Source of the DNA: Bremerella cremea
Lineage (GTDB): Bacteria > Planctomycetota > Planctomycetia > Pirellulales > Pirellulaceae
Assembly: GCF_003335505.1 (NCBI RefSeq)
Contig: NZ_QPEX01000006.1
Coordinates: 62,001 to 126,000 of the forward strand
Reading direction: 5' to 3'
Length of the DNA stretch: 64,000 nt
The translations under genes and the position numbers were made by a program. Each line of letters starts with the position of its first letter. Within the stretch, counting starts at the first letter, position 1. The notes under the pieces are model-generated. The model worked only from the letters and a program-made list of their open reading frames with translations, ran no database searches and was not told the origin of the DNA. Positions 17,748 through 27,571 of the stretch are shown one piece after another.

Positions 17748-19073
17748 TTAATCGTATTCGCGAACGCGGCGGGCGATGGCATGGCCGAGGGCTTCGCGGA
17801 CCGACTCTAACGTGATCCGATCGAACACCTGCTGAAAGAAGCCGATCACGATCATTCGCATTGCTTCTTTGCGAGTGAAACCACGCGCCATGGCGTAGAA
17901 GATTTGCTCTTCGTCGACCCGGCCGGTCGTTGCCCCGTGCGTGCAGCGAACGTCGTCGGCTTCAATTTCTAAACCGGGAATCGAGTCGGCTCGGCAATGT
18001 TCGGTGAGCAGCAGGTTGTCGATCCGCTGGTAGCCGTCCGTTTTCTGAGCCCCAGGGGCGACCTTGATCATGCCACGCCATACCGTGCGAGAATGATCCT
18101 GCAGGGCCGCTTTGTAGAGGAAGTTGCTCGTACAGTTCGGAGCGCGATGATATTGCTGTGTGTGGTAAGAAAGGTGCTGTTTTCCTTCCGTGAATAGCAC
18201 GCCGTTCACTTCGCAGTGTGCCCCTGGACCATCGAGGGCGACGTGCTGATTCACTTTCGACAGCCGGCTGCCCAGGGCGCCCAACGTCCATAGCAAGTTG
18301 CCATCACGACCGACCGAGCCTTTTTGCTGGCCGAAGTGCCAAACTTTGTGCCCCCAGTTCTGCAGGTTGACGAAGCGAAGATTGGCACGGTCGCCAACTA
18401 CCACTTCAATCGCTCCGCAGTGGAAGCCAGGCTGGTCGTCATCGAGGCTGGCCGATTCGGTCAGCACGGTGGCTTGCGCGCCTTCTTCCAGCACGATCAG
18501 CGTATGAGCTAAGTCGACACCGTTGTCGCCGATCAAATTCAGCATGTGCAGCGGCTGTTCGACGACGACATTCGGTGGCACATACAGAAACGCACCGCCA
18601 CTAAAGAACGCCGCATGCAAGGCACTGAACTTGTCGAAGTTCGGATCGAACTCACCTTTAAAGAGATACTTCTGGAGCAGATCGCCATGCTCGGCCAGCA
18701 CGGTGGCGAAGTCACCAAAGATGACGCCTTGGGCCTTTAGCTCGTCTGCCAACGTGCTACGCCCGGTGCGTCCATTAAGCGAAACGACCTGGCCACCAAT
18801 ATCCACCCCTTCCGCCAACAAGCCGGAGGGAAGGGTAGCGGCATCGACGACTTCGTCGAGCTTAGGTGGGTTGAATTTTTTCAGGCTGAAACCGCGGATG
18901 TCGGTTCGCATCCACTCTTCTTCTTTACGCGTCGGCCAGCCCATTTCCTCGAAAGCTTCGAAGGCATTCTGGCGTAAATCGAGCAGCCATTCAGGCTCGC
19001 CCAGTTGTTTGACGTACGAATTAAAGGCTTCAGCGTTCCACTGATCGACGGTGGGTGCGGCTTGCACGCTCAT
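17748..19073 (-). CDS. sufD: Fe-S cluster assembly protein SufD
   Basis: 441 residues. The N-terminal helical part (EAFNSYVKQLGEPEWL, RQNAFEAFEEMGWP) and the beta-helix core with GGAFLYVPPNVVVEQPL are typical of SufD. The C-terminus carries CTHGATTGRVDEEQIFY, the SufB/SufD landmark with conserved His. SufD binds SufB and SufC to form the SufBCD scaffold on which Fe-S clusters are built. It follows sufB in the same direction after 222 bases that contain a perfect palindrome (19195-19222), so expression may be partly uncoupled from sufB. Confidence 0.95.
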   Translation of the reverse strand: MSVQAAPTVDQWNAEAFNSYVKQLGEPEWLLDLRQNAFEAFEEMGWPTRKEEEWMRTDIRGFSLKKFNPPKLDEVVDAATLPSGLLAEGVDIGGQVVSLNGRTGRSTLADELKAQGVIFGDFATVLAEHGDLLQKYLFKGEFDPNFDKFSALHAAFFSGGAFLYVPPNVVVEQPLHMLNLIGDNGVDLAHTLIVLEEGAQATVLTESASLDDDQPGFHCGAIEVVVGDRANLRFVNLQNWGHKVWHFGQQKGSVGRDGNLLWTLGALGSRLSKVNQHVALDGPGAHCEVNGVLFTEGKQHLSYHTQQYHRAPNCTSNFLYKAALQDHSRTVWRGMIKVAPGAQKTDGYQRIDNLLLTEHCRADSIPGLEIEADDVRCTHGATTGRVDEEQIFYAMARGFTRKEAMRMIVIGFFQQVFDRITLESVREALGHAIARRVREYD

Positions 19074-19194
19074 GATTTCGCTATGTTCGGTTGTGCATTG
19101 TCAAAGAAAAATGGCCAAGCTCGCCAGCTTACTTGAACGCGGCTTGGCATATAGGGGATGCTGTATCGAGTCTCTTTCCATCGACGCGTTGGGT

Positions 19195-19222
19195 GTCATG
19201 CTCACGTTTGCGTGAGCATGAC
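19195..19222. repeat. Perfect 28-bp palindrome between sufB and sufD
   Basis: GTCATGCTCACG, a TTTG loop and CGTGAGCATGAC form a perfect 12-bp stem. A related element lies at 59047-59074, so this is a member of a dispersed palindrome family rather than a gene-specific terminator. There is no T run. Confidence 0.8.
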
Positions 19223-19295
19223 AAGCAGGAAAGCCTACAGACGAAGCACGACGGTATGGCCCCCAGGGCGTCTATGCGAGACCGGCAGGGTTGGC

Positions 19296-20711
19296 CTAAC
19301 CAACCGAGCCTTCCATTTGCAACTCGATCAAGCGGTTCAATTCAACCGCGTATTCCATTGGCAGCTCTTTCACCAGCGGCTCGATAAAGCCGTTGACGAT
19401 CATCGTGCTGGCTTCTGCCTCGCTCAGACCGCGGCTCATCAGATAGAAGAGTTGCTCTTCCCCAATCCGCGAGACACTTGCTTCGTGACCGATCGAGACA
19501 TCGGGTTCCATGATCTCGATGTAAGGGTAGGTATCGGTCTGGCTTTCAGGGTCCAAGATCAACGCATCGCAGACGACGCTGCACTTGGTGTTCTTGGCAC
19601 CTTCCTCGACACGGACCAAACCGCGATAGCTACCGCGACCGCCATCTTTGGAGATCGATTTCGAGATGATCTGGCCGGAAGTGTTCGGAGCACAATGGAC
19701 CAGCTTGGCGCCGGTGTCTTGATGCTGATGCTTGCCGGCGAAGGCAATTGAAAGAATCTCGCCACGTGCCCCTGGTTCCATCAAGTAGACCGCAGGGTAC
19801 TTCATCGTCAGATGACTGCCGAGGTTACCATCGACCCATTCCATGGTCGCGTCAGCGTAAGCCAGGGCCCGCTTGGTAACCAGGTTGTAGATGTTGTTCG
19901 CCCAGTTCTGAATGGTACTGTAGCGGCAACGCGAGCCCTTCTTGCAAATCACTTCCACGACGGCCGAGTGCAAGCTTTCCGACGAATACATCGGGGCAGT
20001 GCAACCTTCGACATAGTGAATCTTGGCCCCTTCGTCAACGATGATGAGGGTTCGCTCGAACTGCCCCATGCTTTCTTCGTTGATGCGGAAGTAAGTTTGC
20101 AGCGGGAATTCGATCTCGACGCCCGGAGGGACATAGATGAACGAACCGCCTGACCAGACCGCCGAGTTGAGCGCGGCGAACTTGTTATCGTGCGGGGGAA
20201 TCACCGTGCCAAAGTATTCCCGCAGCAGATCCGAGTGCTCGCGAAGGGCGGTATCGGTATCGGTGAAGATAACGCCTTTCTGGGCGAGGTCTTCTTGTAG
20301 CGAACCGTAAACCACTTCGCTCTCGAACTGGGCCTTCACGCCGGCCAGAAACTGCCGTTCGGCTTCAGGAATACCGAGTTTCTCGAAGGTCTCTTTAATT
20401 TCTGCTGGAACATCGTCCCACGTCTTGCCTTGCTTTTCGGTTGGCTTGAGGTAGTAGAAGATGTCTTGGAAATCGAGTTCAATATCGCCGCCCCATTTAG
20501 GCATCGGCTTCGATTCGAAGATCTCAAGCGACTTCAGGCGAAATTCACGCATCCAGTCCGGCTCTTGCTTGATATCCGAGATCTGGTTCACCACTTCAGC
20601 GTTGAGGCCTTTCTTCGCTTTGAAGACCCCTTTGCTGACGGTGCGGAAGTCATACTTGTTGATCTCACCGATTGGGCTTTGCACAGCATCTTCGGTAATA
20701 TCGGTCGCCAT
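19296..20711 (-). CDS. sufB: Fe-S cluster assembly protein SufB
   Basis: 471 residues, normal for SufB. Landmarks are the N-terminal [11 protein letters not shown], the [18 protein letters not shown] strand, the conserved [10 protein letters not shown] with Cys, and the C-terminal [22 protein letters not shown]. SufB is the scaffold subunit that holds the nascent Fe-S cluster and, with SufC, needs ATP. It follows sufC by 105 bases. No sufS or sufU cysteine desulfurase gene lies within the window, so sulfur must come from an enzyme encoded elsewhere. Confidence 0.97.
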   Translation of the reverse strand: MATDITEDAVQSPIGEINKYDFRTVSKGVFKAKKGLNAEVVNQISDIKQEPDWMREFRLKSLEIFESKPMPKWGGDIELDFQDIFYYLKPTEKQGKTWDDVPAEIKETFEKLGIPEAERQFLAGVKAQFESEVVYGSLQEDLAQKGVIFTDTDTALREHSDLLREYFGTVIPPHDNKFAALNSAVWSGGSFIYVPPGVEIEFPLQTYFRINEESMGQFERTLIIVDEGAKIHYVEGCTAPMYSSESLHSAVVEVICKKGSRCRYSTIQNWANNIYNLVTKRALAYADATMEWVDGNLGSHLTMKYPAVYLMEPGARGEILSIAFAGKHQHQDTGAKLVHCAPNTSGQIISKSISKDGGRGSYRGLVRVEEGAKNTKCSVVCDALILDPESQTDTYPYIEIMEPDVSIGHEASVSRIGEEQLFYLMSRGLSEAEASTMIVNGFIEPLVKELPMEYAVELNRLIELQMEGSVG

Positions 20712-20816
20712 TGTCTCTCCAAACTGTTGAATATCGTCGCTACCGGTTTTGTCGCAGTGTTCCGCGTTGTGCCTGGTCGCAGTTCAGGCCGCCGAACTCC
20801 CAGAATCTCCTGGGGG

Positions 20817-21632
20817 CTAAACCGTTTGTTCTTCGTCTTGCATTTCCATTTCCAACGCGGCGGCCTCGGGATATGTTTCCCGAATCCGTTGATAACCGTT
20901 GGCATGTAGTTCGTGGGCTAGTTCGACACCACCGCTTTCAACAATCCGTCCCCCTAGCATCACATGGGCATGCGAAGGAGGATTGTGTTCTAGCAGTTTG
21001 TCGTGGTGAGTGATGATCAGCAGCCCCATCTCTTCGCCACCGATCTGAGCGATACTTTGGCTGGCCAAACGGACCGCGTCGGCATCTAAACCACTGTCGG
21101 TTTCGTCCAGAATGGCAAATTTCGGCTGCAGCATCGCCAGCTGTAAAATTTCAGCACGCTTCATTTCACCACCCGAGAACCCATCGTTCACGTAACGACG
21201 AGCGAACTCGGTATCCATTTGCAACTGCTTCATCTTGGTGGTGATTTCCTTGCGGAACTCACGCATCGGGATGAGGTCTTCCCCTTCTTTACGGTCGGGG
21301 TTGCGGACGTTGGTGGTGGCATGCCGCATGAAGTCGGCCAAGCGAACGCCTGGGATGGCGATCGGGCGTTGGAAGGCCATGAACAGCCCCAGCCGGGCCC
21401 GTTCGTCCGCTTCCATCTCGGTAATGTCGATATCGTTCAGCAGGATGCGTCCCTCGGTCACTTCGTACTTGGGGTGACCCATGACCGCAAAGCCAAGGGT
21501 GCTTTTCCCAGAACCGTTGGGCCCCATCAACGCGTGCGTTTCGCCGCGGCGGAGTTCCAGATCGACACCGTTCAGGATCGGCTTACCTTCCACCGAAACA
21601 TGCAAGTTTTCAATCTTCAATACGTCAGACAT
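20817..21632 (-). CDS. sufC: Fe-S cluster assembly ATPase SufC
   Basis: 271 residues, ABC-type ATPase. Walker A is GPNGSGKS (about 38-45), the signature motif FSGGEMKRAE near 152, Walker B FAILDETDSGLDADA, and the switch His in ITHHDKLL. SufC energises the SufBCD scaffold in the cytoplasm. The gene lies between nuoB and sufB in the same direction. The C-terminus (about 20 residues, Glu-rich) is slightly longer than usual. Confidence 0.96.
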   Translation of the reverse strand: MSDVLKIENLHVSVEGKPILNGVDLELRRGETHALMGPNGSGKSTLGFAVMGHPKYEVTEGRILLNDIDITEMEADERARLGLFMAFQRPIAIPGVRLADFMRHATTNVRNPDRKEGEDLIPMREFRKEITTKMKQLQMDTEFARRYVNDGFSGGEMKRAEILQLAMLQPKFAILDETDSGLDADAVRLASQSIAQIGGEEMGLLIITHHDKLLEHNPPSHAHVMLGGRIVESGGVELAHELHANGYQRIRETYPEAAALEMEMQDEEQTV

Positions 21633-21694
21633 CAGTGACTATCGCTCTCTCGATCTCAACGAATACGGCGCTAAAACGGGGCGCCTTGAATGGT

Positions 21695-22312
21695 TTATTT
21701 ACCGGTTAGCTTTTGATGACCGGTGAGCGGGTGTTCCGCTCCGGTTGTTTCTACAAAACCGGAATGGTGCGGCACCGGTAACTCATCTTCCAGACGCACA
21801 CCATCACGGCGATTGAGGCGGTGCCCACGAATCTTGTCTTGAATTCGCATCAGCCCTTCAAGCAAAGCCTCAGGACGGGGAGGGCAGCCGGGGACATACA
21901 CGTCGACCGGCACGACTAAGTCGACCCCTTTGACGACGTGATATCCATACTTGAAATAAGGACCACCACCCACGGTGCAAGCCCCCATGGCAATCACATA
22001 CTTGGGGTCAGGCATCATGTTGTATAGCCGGCGGACGCGACTGGCCATTTTGTAAGTGACCGTACCTGCCACAATCATCAAGTCCGCTTGGCGAGGCGAA
22101 GCCCGAAAGGCCCCAGCCCCGAAACGGTCGATATCAAAGCGGCTCGCTCCGACGGCCATCATTTCGATCGCGCAACATGCGAGCCCGAACGTCATGGGCC
22201 AGATACTGGCTTGCTGTCCCCAGTTGATCGCTTGTTCGATGGTGGTCGTAATGACGTTTTCTTCGAAACGACCTTCAATCCACGGTTTGGTCATTTCTTG
22301 CGGCTTGGTCAT
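21695..22312 (-). CDS. nuoB: NADH-quinone oxidoreductase subunit B (NuoB)
   Basis: 205 residues. The N2 cluster ligands of complex I are all present: the tandem cysteines in [10 protein letters not shown] (46 and 47), Cys in MGACTVGGG (about 111) and Cys in [14 protein letters not shown] (about 141). NuoB carries the last Fe-S cluster before quinone. ATG 22312 is one base past the TGA of sufR (22314), so translation is coupled. No other nuo gene is in the window; the placement inside a SUF operon is unusual. It may be the only nuoB or a second copy. The C-terminal tail (about 30 residues, HPLTGHQKL) is an extension of uncertain role. Confidence 0.93.
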   Translation of the reverse strand: MTKPQEMTKPWIEGRFEENVITTTIEQAINWGQQASIWPMTFGLACCAIEMMAVGASRFDIDRFGAGAFRASPRQADLMIVAGTVTYKMASRVRRLYNMMPDPKYVIAMGACTVGGGPYFKYGYHVVKGVDLVVPVDVYVPGCPPRPEALLEGLMRIQDKIRGHRLNRRDGVRLEDELPVPHHSGFVETTGAEHPLTGHQKLTGK

Positions 22313-22313
22313 G

Positions 22314-22994
22314 TCACACCGTTTCCGTATCAGAGCCAAGTTGGGTCAGCTCGTAGGTGCAACAACTTTCGCCATCGAGTCGGCAGTGGCTTAGCTTCAT
22401 GTTCTGGCCTAAAAGCTCGGCGAACATGGCCTTCTCGAGGACGCACACGGCCCGATCTTGTTCGGCAATATCAGGATAAGGACAAGCCAGCACATTTAAG
22501 ACTGGTTTTCCCTCGGTACCTTCTTCATATTCCAGCGGAATTTGCCGACCAACGAAAAGAGCCATCAGCTCATGAATGCGTTGTTCGGCATCTGCCCCGC
22601 GAATCTCGCTGGAATACATCTCGACAAGCCGTTTGGCAATTCTGGCGATAAGTCCCCGCTTCACGTCGGGATCTTCAATGGAACGAATCTCGTCCCAAAG
22701 GGCCATTGCCAAATCAGCATAGTTTGCCCCGGCTTTTCGTTCCCCTTTGGTCGTCAACCGATACTTGTGCGTCGGGCGACCACGGCCAGATTTGGCGGAA
22801 ACTCTTTCGATATAACCTTGAGCAAGCAAACGACTTAGGCGCTGACGAACCGCCGTTGCTGTCACCTCCATGGCTTCGGCCATGTCTGCGGTGCTTAACG
22901 AGGGGGTCTTACGCAGCAAATCGAGCACCACGAGATCCGTAGGAATCACCTCGTTTGCCCAGCGTGCTTCGTTTTGAGTGGAATTTGCGCTCAT
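22314..22994 (-). CDS. sufR: SufR-like iron-sulfur cluster transcriptional regulator
   Basis: 226 residues. A winged helix-turn-helix occupies about 15-90 ([21 protein letters not shown], then [11 protein letters not shown]). The C-terminal half has cysteines at about 171, 184, 204 and 211-212; the C-x12-C spacing matches SufR, which binds a 4Fe-4S cluster and represses sufBCD when clusters are sufficient. It heads the SUF unit and is probably autoregulated. The divergent region upstream, 22995-23274, carries a good promoter on this strand. Confidence 0.85.
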   Translation of the reverse strand: MSANSTQNEARWANEVIPTDLVVLDLLRKTPSLSTADMAEAMEVTATAVRQRLSRLLAQGYIERVSAKSGRGRPTHKYRLTTKGERKAGANYADLAMALWDEIRSIEDPDVKRGLIARIAKRLVEMYSSEIRGADAEQRIHELMALFVGRQIPLEYEEGTEGKPVLNVLACPYPDIAEQDRAVCVLEKAMFAELLGQNMKLSHCRLDGESCCTYELTQLGSDTETV

Positions 22995-23062
22995 TCGTTC
23001 ATTTTTTCGGGCCGCCGACTGGCGAACTGCTAGCCAGCCCGGTAAGTTGTGTCGGTACCTTA

Positions 23063-23090
23063 ATATTAGTGATTATCGCATTTTTGACAA
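23063..23090 (-). promoter_or_regulatory. Predicted sigma-70 type promoter of the sufR-SUF operon
   Basis: On the minus strand TTGTCA (23085-23090) and TAATAT (23063-23068) are 16 bases apart, about 70 bases before the sufR ATG. The surrounding AT-rich, partly symmetrical segment (CACTAATATTAAGG) could hold the SufR operator, but no established SufR site was matched. Confidence 0.5.
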
Positions 23091-23274
23091 GCATATATTT
23101 GTTAAACCGCGACTCTCTTCTCAGGTCGATCGTAAATCATTGACATAAAAAGATTTACATCGTAAAACGATCGCAGTCTGTTAGACACCCCATCACTTCG
23201 AATCGATTTTTTATCACTTTTCCGCCAAGCAGCCCCAAGCTTGAGCTGGAAAATTGGCAGTTTGGGATATTTGC

Positions 23275-25563
23275 ATGATCGCAAATCGATTGTCTAAGCC
23301 GTGGCGCGTCTTTGTCGGTTCGCTACTGGTAATGAGCTTGGTCTGTGTTGTCGTCGTCGCTCAAGATTCGGCACAACCCGATCCACCTCCGACCGAAGCA
23401 GCCCCACCCGCCGCAGAGAAGCCGGCGGGCGAGCAAGCTGCGGAGCCAGCGGCACAACTAGCCCAGCCCACGACCGATGCAAGTTTCCCCGCGCCTGTCG
23501 ATATCAAGGACGTCGAAGCGCCGACGTGGACCAAACGCATCGATAACATGTTTGGCCAAGTGGTCGAGGTTCTCAAAGCGACCCTTTTCTATACCGTCAT
23601 TCCCGATAAGCAGCAGTACGTTCAAGAAAACTACGTGCTGTATTATGTGCGCGACAAGGGATCGGACGAGCCTTTCAAAATTGCCGAGAATAGCAAAGTC
23701 CGCAAACCGGCCGACATGCCTGATCAGGTTTCGATCGAAGAAGCCACGGCTTGGGTTGAAACGGGCAAAGCAGCTGGCTCCGGCGACCCCGCCACTCCTT
23801 ATCGGCAAGGGGAACTCACCTACGTCGATAACAAGGGAACACCCAAAACCCGCCCGGTCGAGTACTTGAAATATGTGATCAACGACTCGACGAAGTACGT
23901 GCTGGACAAAGATGGCGACCAACCGATCTACAAGCCGCTGCGCAAGGTCCGCTCGGCCTTGAGCACCGACAAAGGGGAATGGAAAACACCAGAGCAGATT
24001 CGCGAAATGGCCCTGGCCGGTGAGTTGGCGATCAATTTCCAAGCCAACGGTGATGAAACACCTTACCTATTCACGGAAAACATCGGCGGTGTGCCGCTGG
24101 TCGTGATTTGGCTTTCTGGCGGTGCGATCTTGTTCACCCTTTACTTCGGACTGGTCAACTTCTGGGGTGTTCCTCACGCAATCAACGTCGTTCGCGGAAC
24201 GTATGACAACCCCAACGAACCGGGCGAAGTCACTCACTTTCAAGCGTTGGCCTCGGCTCTCTCCGCCACGGTAGGGCTGGGGAATATCGCGGGGGTGACC
24301 ATCGCAATGACCGATGGCGGCCCAGGGGCGTTCTTCTGGATGATCTTGTGTGGCTTCTTTGGCATGGCCAGCAAGTTTGTCGAGTGTACGCTAGGCCAGA
24401 TGTATCGCGAAGTGAAGCCAGACGGCACGATCCAAGGGGGACCGATGCAGTACCTGGTGAACGCGTTCGAGCAGTTCGGCTTGAAGCCGGTCGGTGTCTT
24501 CTTCTCGATCGTGTTTGCAATCATGTGCGTGATGGCCAGTTTTGGTGGCGGCAACATGTTCCAAGGCAATCAGGCCGCCTCGCAGGTTCTGCTGATGGTG
24601 CCCAACGAAGACAAGCAGGAACTCGAAACCGTTCAAGCCGATCTGAAAACGGCTGCCGAAGAAAAACGCCTGGGTGACATCCCTGCCTTACAGACCCGCC
24701 GTACGGAACTACAGGGGAAGATCAGCGCGTTTGAAACGCAGTTTAAAGTTACTTTCGGCATCATCATGGCCGTGCTCGTGGGGCTGGTGATTATCGGCGG
24801 CATCAAACGGATCGGGGCGACCGCCGGCAAGATTGTGCCGGCGATGTGTCTCATGTACGTCTTGGCCTGCTTGTGGATCATTCTGACCCATTACCATCAG
24901 ATCCCTGGATTGATCGGCACGATTTTTACTCAGGCCTTTAATCCAGAAGCGGTTCGCGGGGGCCTGTTAGGGGTGATCGTGATTGGCGTTCGCCGGGCTG
25001 CGTTCAGCAACGAAGCAGGGGTTGGTAGTGCGGCAATCGCCCACAGTGCCGCCAAGACCGACGAGCCAGTCCGAGAGGGCTTTGTTGCGTTGCTGGAGCC
25101 GTTCATCGATACGATCGTTGTTTGCTCGATGACTGCCCTGGTGATCTTGATCACAGGTGCCTGGGACAGCAAAGAACTGGTTCACGAAAAGAGCCTGGCG
25201 GGTGTCGAACTGACCTCGGCTGCGTTCGCCGCTGAAATCAGTTGGTTCCCTTATATCCTGACGCTGGCGGTTGTGCTGTTCGCCTTTTCTACGATTATCT
25301 CGTGGAGCTACTACGGCGAACGCTGCTGGGAACGCCTGTTCGGGGCCCGCGCCGTTTTTGTCTACAAGGTTCTCTTCGTGATCGGCGTGTTCCTGGGACC
25401 GATCTTCTCGCTCAATAATGTGCTTGATTTTTCCGACTTCATGATCCTCTCGATGGCCTTCCCTAACATCTTGGGCTGCTTACTGTTAGCTCCTACGGTG
25501 AAACGAGCGGTGACCGAATATTGGCGAAAATTGAAAGCGGGCGAGTTCAATATTTCGCATTAA
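23275..25563 (+). CDS. AGCS family sodium:amino acid symporter with N-terminal extracytoplasmic domain
   Basis: About 762 residues, against roughly 450-550 for the family. The N-terminus is a signal-like helix (VFVGSLLVMSLVCVVVVAQ), then a Pro/Ala-rich linker and some 200 polar residues with no membrane helix before the first transporter helix at about 275. The AGCS signature follows (ATVGLGNIAGVTIA, then GGPGAFFWM). A charged coiled-coil-like insert of about 50 residues (NEDKQELETVQADL to ISAFETQF) interrupts the helices near residue 445. It would import alanine or glycine with Na+. ATG 23275 is chosen over TTG 23254. A hairpin at 25583-25608 follows. Confidence 0.88.
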   Translation: MIANRLSKPWRVFVGSLLVMSLVCVVVVAQDSAQPDPPPTEAAPPAAEKPAGEQAAEPAAQLAQPTTDASFPAPVDIKDVEAPTWTKRIDNMFGQVVEVLKATLFYTVIPDKQQYVQENYVLYYVRDKGSDEPFKIAENSKVRKPADMPDQVSIEEATAWVETGKAAGSGDPATPYRQGELTYVDNKGTPKTRPVEYLKYVINDSTKYVLDKDGDQPIYKPLRKVRSALSTDKGEWKTPEQIREMALAGELAINFQANGDETPYLFTENIGGVPLVVIWLSGGAILFTLYFGLVNFWGVPHAINVVRGTYDNPNEPGEVTHFQALASALSATVGLGNIAGVTIAMTDGGPGAFFWMILCGFFGMASKFVECTLGQMYREVKPDGTIQGGPMQYLVNAFEQFGLKPVGVFFSIVFAIMCVMASFGGGNMFQGNQAASQVLLMVPNEDKQELETVQADLKTAAEEKRLGDIPALQTRRTELQGKISAFETQFKVTFGIIMAVLVGLVIIGGIKRIGATAGKIVPAMCLMYVLACLWIILTHYHQIPGLIGTIFTQAFNPEAVRGGLLGVIVIGVRRAAFSNEAGVGSAAIAHSAAKTDEPVREGFVALLEPFIDTIVVCSMTALVILITGAWDSKELVHEKSLAGVELTSAAFAAEISWFPYILTLAVVLFAFSTIISWSYYGERCWERLFGARAVFVYKVLFVIGVFLGPIFSLNNVLDFSDFMILSMAFPNILGCLLLAPTVKRAVTEYWRKLKAGEFNISH

Positions 25564-25582
25564 TCCGCGAATGACTTCCTAA

Positions 25583-25608
25583 GTAGGAGATATCTCGATT
25601 TCTCCTAC
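25583..25608 (+). terminator. Hairpin after the AGCS gene
   Basis: GTAGGAGA (25583-25590) pairs with TCTCCTAC (25601-25608) around a ten-base loop. No long T run follows, so termination strength is uncertain. Confidence 0.45.
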
Positions 25609-25637
25609 GTTCCCCCCCGGAAAAAGGAAGTTATCCG

Positions 25638-26282
25638 ATGTGCTGTTTTCGCCGACACCACCACCACAAAAATCGCACGCAACCTACAGCAGATCACCCT
25701 GCCAAGCACCGCTCCCTGAATTTGATGGGAGCTTGGGGCTTTGGGGTCTCGTTGTTTGGGCTGCTATTCACCTTCGGGCTGTTGTGCCCGCTTGGTTTTC
25801 TGCTGAGCTTCTTTGGGCTGTTTTCTCCCAGACGAGGCTTCGCCGTGGCAGGTTTGATCCTGGGTGGAATCGGCACGCTGTTTGTCGCCGCAGGCATTGG
25901 GACGATCGCGGTGGCGGCCAGCACCTTCCATCATTACCGCGTAGAAGTCCCCAAGATTGAACAGACACGTGCTGTGCTGAACACGGCTTGTGTCGAAATC
26001 GAATCGTACCGCCAAGAGAACGGTAACTTGCCGGAAGGAATCGAAGGGAACAAGCTGGTCCTCAAGTTCGAGGACGCATTCGGCAATTCGGTACGTTACG
26101 AACCGGAAGACAACGGCGATTACGGCATTCGTAGCGCCGGCCACGATGGCCGGTTCGATACCTCAGACGACCTGCGCGTGCTGAACTCGAAAGAAGGGCT
26201 TAGCCAACAAATCGCCACTTCGCACACGGCCAACGATTTCGGCCATCGTCGGCCCAGCCGACATTTCAGCTGTCGTTGGTAA
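25638..26282 (+). CDS. Membrane protein with GspG-like C-terminal domain
   Basis: 214 residues. A His/Arg-rich cytoplasmic start (CCFRRHHHHKN) leads into three hydrophobic stretches at about 32-100 (VSLFGLLFTFGLL, LLSFFGLFSPRRGFAVAGLILGGIG), a DUF4190-like pattern. The soluble end contains SYRQENGNLPEG, DAFGNSVRYEP and SAGHDGRFDTSDD, the calcium-binding landmarks of type II secretion pseudopilin GspG, without the prepilin leader. This combination recurs in planctomycete proteins of unknown role. The last 25 residues are low in similarity to either domain. It lies 75 bases after the AGCS gene. Confidence 0.7.
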   Translation: MCCFRRHHHHKNRTQPTADHPAKHRSLNLMGAWGFGVSLFGLLFTFGLLCPLGFLLSFFGLFSPRRGFAVAGLILGGIGTLFVAAGIGTIAVAASTFHHYRVEVPKIEQTRAVLNTACVEIESYRQENGNLPEGIEGNKLVLKFEDAFGNSVRYEPEDNGDYGIRSAGHDGRFDTSDDLRVLNSKEGLSQQIATSHTANDFGHRRPSRHFSCRW

Positions 26283-26327
26283 GCCAGGCGTCTTCCTCCC
26301 TTGCCCCTGATGGCGAGGGACGAGGAG

Positions 26328-27419
26328 CTACGAGGCGACTGGCTCTGGGGGAACTTCACAGGGGAAATACTTGTCGACCACCGCAAAGAACTCTTCTTTC
26401 GTGGCGACATCGGCCACGTGCTTGCGAAAGTGCCGGGCTCCCGGTTTAGCCTGGGCATAACAACAAGCGAACTTACGCATCAGCAGCGTTCCCTTCGCCT
26501 CGCCAAAACGCTCGACCACCAATTTGTAATGTTCGAGCATGCAATCGCGCTGCTCGGTAAGTGTCGGTTCTGGCGGAATCGGGCGACCTTGAATCGCAGC
26601 GGCAGCTTGGGCGAACAGCCATGGACGTCCCAGACAAGCCCGGGCGATCATGACGCCGTCGACGTTATAGTCGCGAAACGCACGATAGACCTTCTCGGCG
26701 GAATCGAGATCACCGTTTCCGATCAGAGGGATCTTCTTCAAATACGATTTAATTTCCGAAATCCGCTCCCAGTCGGCCTGCCCCTTGAAATACTGCTCAG
26801 CCACGCGGCCATGCACCGTCAGGGCTGCGGCGCCGCTTTCTTCTACCACGCAGGCAATTTCGTTGGCGTTGATGGTGTTATCGGAACAGCCCAGGCGAAT
26901 CTTGGCCGTCACCGGTGTGGGGGCACAGGCTTCCACCAGACGCGAAATGATCTGCCCCATCCGCGCTGGTTCGCGCAGAAGATACGAACCGCTGTGGGCT
27001 TTCTCGGTCACCTGCTTCACCGGGCAGCCGAAGTTGATATCGACGACGCTGACCTGAAATTCTTCCACCAAGCGACGGCCCACTTTGGCCATCACATCGG
27101 GCTGATTGTCCCAAATCTGAACCGCCAGCGGGCGGGCTTCGTCCTCGACACCCCACAAACGATCGGGAAACTCGGCTTCGTTTTCGTCCAGCCAGTGAAA
27201 GCCGCGAGCGTTGACCATCTCCGTCGCTAACAACCCAGCTCCACCATACCCACGCACGATCTGCCGAAAGGCATAGTTGGTGAAACCAGCCATCGGAGCT
27301 TGCAAAATTGGGGGATCGACCACCATCTCGCCAATTTTCAGCGGAGGCAGCTTTAAATCGGTGGTGGTCGGTTCGCCAGGCGGAATATCAATTTTTTGCG
27401 GAGTTTCCATGGCTTCCAT
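26328..27419 (-). CDS. tRNA-dihydrouridine synthase (DusB-like)
   Basis: About 363 residues of the FMN-dependent Dus family. LQAPMAGFTNYAFR is the FMN-binding start, DINFGCPVKQV the family signature with the catalytic Cys region (CPVK), LTVHGRVAEQYFKG the tRNA/FMN site, and PLIGNGDL plus GVMIARACLGRPW close the barrel. It reduces uridine to dihydrouridine in tRNA. The upstream end is uncertain between ATG 27419 and ATG 27410; TTG 27446 is less likely. A second Dus lies at 36950-38002, so substrate positions are probably divided between them. The bracket by small secreted-protein genes gives no further hint. Confidence 0.9.
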   Translation of the reverse strand: MEAMETPQKIDIPPGEPTTTDLKLPPLKIGEMVVDPPILQAPMAGFTNYAFRQIVRGYGGAGLLATEMVNARGFHWLDENEAEFPDRLWGVEDEARPLAVQIWDNQPDVMAKVGRRLVEEFQVSVVDINFGCPVKQVTEKAHSGSYLLREPARMGQIISRLVEACAPTPVTAKIRLGCSDNTINANEIACVVEESGAAALTVHGRVAEQYFKGQADWERISEIKSYLKKIPLIGNGDLDSAEKVYRAFRDYNVDGVMIARACLGRPWLFAQAAAAIQGRPIPPEPTLTEQRDCMLEHYKLVVERFGEAKGTLLMRKFACCYAQAKPGARHFRKHVADVATKEEFFAVVDKYFPCEVPPEPVAS

Positions 27420-27571
27420 GGTTCCTAGTTCGACCAAAATGGTCAAGTGGCTTCTGGTGAGAAGTGCGGTCCGAAGGTGATTTTAGACGAGAGTTTTGCA
27501 CACCTTGCCAGTTCTCGTGGAACTGGCCGTGCCTGGCCAGGAAGAGGCAGCCTTAGGACGTAGCTTTCTTC

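Noticed and set aside
26301..27230. 309-codon plus-strand frame opposite the first Dus gene
   Set aside because: A long antisense shadow caused by high third-position GC; the Dus motifs on the minus strand are decisive.
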